A stretch of DNA of 64,000 bases from Ziziphus jujuba (Eukaryota; Streptophyta; Magnoliopsida; Rosales; Rhamnaceae). This document shows, piece by piece, positions 62,497 through 64,000 of the stretch. A program made the translations under genes and the position numbers. The notes under the pieces were generated by a model that saw only the letters and a program-made list of their open reading frames with translations, was not told the origin of the DNA and made no database searches. The number at the start of each line of letters is the position of its first letter. Position 1 is the first letter of the stretch. Where the stretch lies: assembly GCF_031755915.1 (NCBI RefSeq), contig NC_083384.1:568501-632500 (forward strand). The letters are read 5' to 3'.

Positions 62497-63595
62497 CAAA
62501 TGGTACTTTGAACTTGGAACAAGCATGAAGAAATTAACAATACTTCTTTATCTTTTGAGTTTTCTGCCGGATCAGTTGCTCAAGACATTTCGTCTCTACC
62601 TGAACTCGATGAAAAGAATGGGATCACTTCTTATGGACTCATTGAGAATGATTCTGATCTAGTTCATGGCCTATTAGAAGTAGAAGGCACTCTAGTGATA
62701 TCCTCACAGACAGAAATAGATTGCAGCCAGTTTGATAATGATCGAGTGACATTGCTCCTTCGGCCCAAACTAAGGAATCCCTTAGATATGATGCAAAATG
62801 GATCTTGTTCTATCGTTGATCAAAGATTTCTCTATGAACAATATGAATCAGAATTTGAAGAAGGGGAAGGAGAAGGAGTCCTCGACCCACAACGGATAGA
62901 GGAGGATTTATTCAATCACATAGTTTGGCTCCTAGAATATGGCACCCTTGGGGCTTTCTATTTGTTTATATCGAAAGGCCTAATGAATTGGGATTCCCCT
63001 ATTGGGCCAGGTCATTTCGGGACAAGCAGATCATTTATGATGAAGAGGATGGGGTTCAAGAGAATGATTCAGAGTTCTTGCAGAGTGGGACCATGCAGTA
63101 CCAGACACAAGATAGATCATCCGAAGAACAAGACTTTTTTTGAATAAGCCAATTCATTTGGGACCCTACAGATCCACTTTTTTCCTATTCAAAGATCAGC
63201 CTGTTGTCTCTGTGTTTTCACATTGGGAATTATTTACAGATGGAGAGATGTCAAAGGGGCTTCTTACTTCCCAAAGAGATATTCCTGCATCTATATATAA
63301 ATGCTGGTTTATCAAGAATACACAAGAAAAGTACTTCAAATTGTTTATTCATCACCAGAGATGGCTTAGAACCAATAGTTCATTATCTAATTGATTTTTC
63401 CATTCTAATACTCCATCTGAGATTTACTAATATTTATCAAAGCTGTTCCTATCTAATGGAACGCTATTGGATCAAATGACAAAGATATTGTTGAGAAAAA
63501 GATGGCTTTTCCCATATGAAATGAAAATTGGATTCATGTAACAAGAGAAAGAGAAAGGTCTCCCATTCCTTAGTTGGAAAGATATGTGGCCATGA
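62497..63595 (+). pseudogene. ycf2: ycf2 C-terminal part
   Basis: The last 360 or so codons of a gene of about 2,300 are present. The sequence enters at [20 protein letters not shown] directly after rpl33. It continues through [84 protein letters not shown] and [13 protein letters not shown] to [14 protein letters not shown] (63538). A stop there is followed by the alternative end PFLSWKDMWP at 63593-63595. Several shifts break it. Ycf2 is an AAA-type membrane protein linked to the plastid import motor. Confidence 0.93.
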
Positions 63596-64000
63596 AACAG
63601 GTATTAAATGGAACAGAATTGACCAAGTGGTAGAGTCATGGAAACACCCGTTTCTTCCATATTTTGGACCTCAGCTCCATGGAACAATATACTACTACTG
63701 AAACATGGAAGAATTGAAATCTTAGATCCAAACATTAGGGATGGAGGGTATGAACTGCCTAAACAAGAATTCTTGAACAGCGACCAACCAAAACTATTAC
63801 TCACTACATCAAAAAAATTTCCATAAATGAGAGATGTAAATCCATTGGAAAATAAAAAATACACATGTCAGATGAAATGGTTGTCGCTATCTACTACAAT
63901 AATGAATCATTGGCTTAACTGAATAACTAAATAAAATAGATAGACATTTCTCTTCGTCTTAGGTCGACGGATCTTCTCAATTGACCCCTATATGGATAAT
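63596..64000. other. Unidentified tail, plastid-like
   Basis: A plus-strand frame with breaks reads [32 protein letters not shown] and [12 protein letters not shown] (63610-63780). The style and codon use look like a plastid protein, possibly part of a large plastid gene, but I cannot name it with confidence. The last 150 bases show nothing recognisable. Confidence 0.4.

Noticed and set aside
62186..62662. A 158-codon plus-strand open frame
   Set aside because: It runs antisense through rpl33 and then out of frame into ycf2; both are explained by plastid genes.

Overview
The window is plant nuclear DNA. Two kinds of sequence dominate. One is old plastid DNA transferred to the nucleus (NUPT). 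The other is LTR retrotransposons of a Ty3/gypsy family and of Ty1/copia type, most of them nested inside the plastid DNA. The plastid genes are of ordinary angiosperm type: petB, petD and atpF group II introns, a psbL ACG start, and rps14-psaB-psaA order. They carry stops, frameshifts, internal deletions and non-native junctions, and four LTR insertions with target-site duplications (TSDs) lie within them. A functional plastid genome is therefore excluded. No species can be named from the sequence.

Layout. 1-560: a reverse-strand gypsy LTR fragment. 600-2660: an AT-rich satellite of about 215-bp monomers. 2831 to about 8033: 5' part of a degenerate gypsy element (A), cut by the plastid insert. 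About 8034-38460: plastid block 1 = psbE-F-L-J, petA, cemA, ycf4, psaI | atpA-F-H-I, rps2, rpoC2 3' end | psbD-C, trnS, psbZ, trnG, trnfM, rps14, psaB, psaA 3' part. Into it are inserted gypsy B (9360-15570, in psbL), a solo copia-type LTR (24190-24701) and a solo gypsy LTR (35652-36706, in psaB). About 38460-48835: ordinary nuclear DNA with a jasmonate-induced-protein-like gene split by a solo gypsy LTR (38719-39859), diverged 650-700-bp tandem repeats, and an almost complete copia element (41963-48145). About 48836-64000: plastid block 2 = rpoA (split by gypsy C, 49109-54936), petD, petB, psbH, psbN, psbT, psbB, clpP exon 1, rps18, rpl33, 3' ycf2 and an unidentified tail.

The gypsy family is unusual because about 100 codons at the C-terminus of its polyprotein, with a GPITRAQAK motif, are encoded inside the LTR. 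It also uses an initiator-Met tRNA primer site, and its LTRs begin TGATG and end ATCA. These traits resemble those described for centromeric (CRM-type) chromoviruses. That would suit a pericentromeric position, but it is an inference. B and C share a deletion scar that removes most of RT and all of RNase H and the integrase core, so they look like a non-autonomous line.

No gene here is clearly functional. Only very short plastid genes (psaI, psbJ, psbN, psbT, rps14, rps18) keep full open frames. The nuclear gene would read through if the solo LTR were absent. All coordinates and identifications come from reading the sequence by eye and from family knowledge; no search was run.
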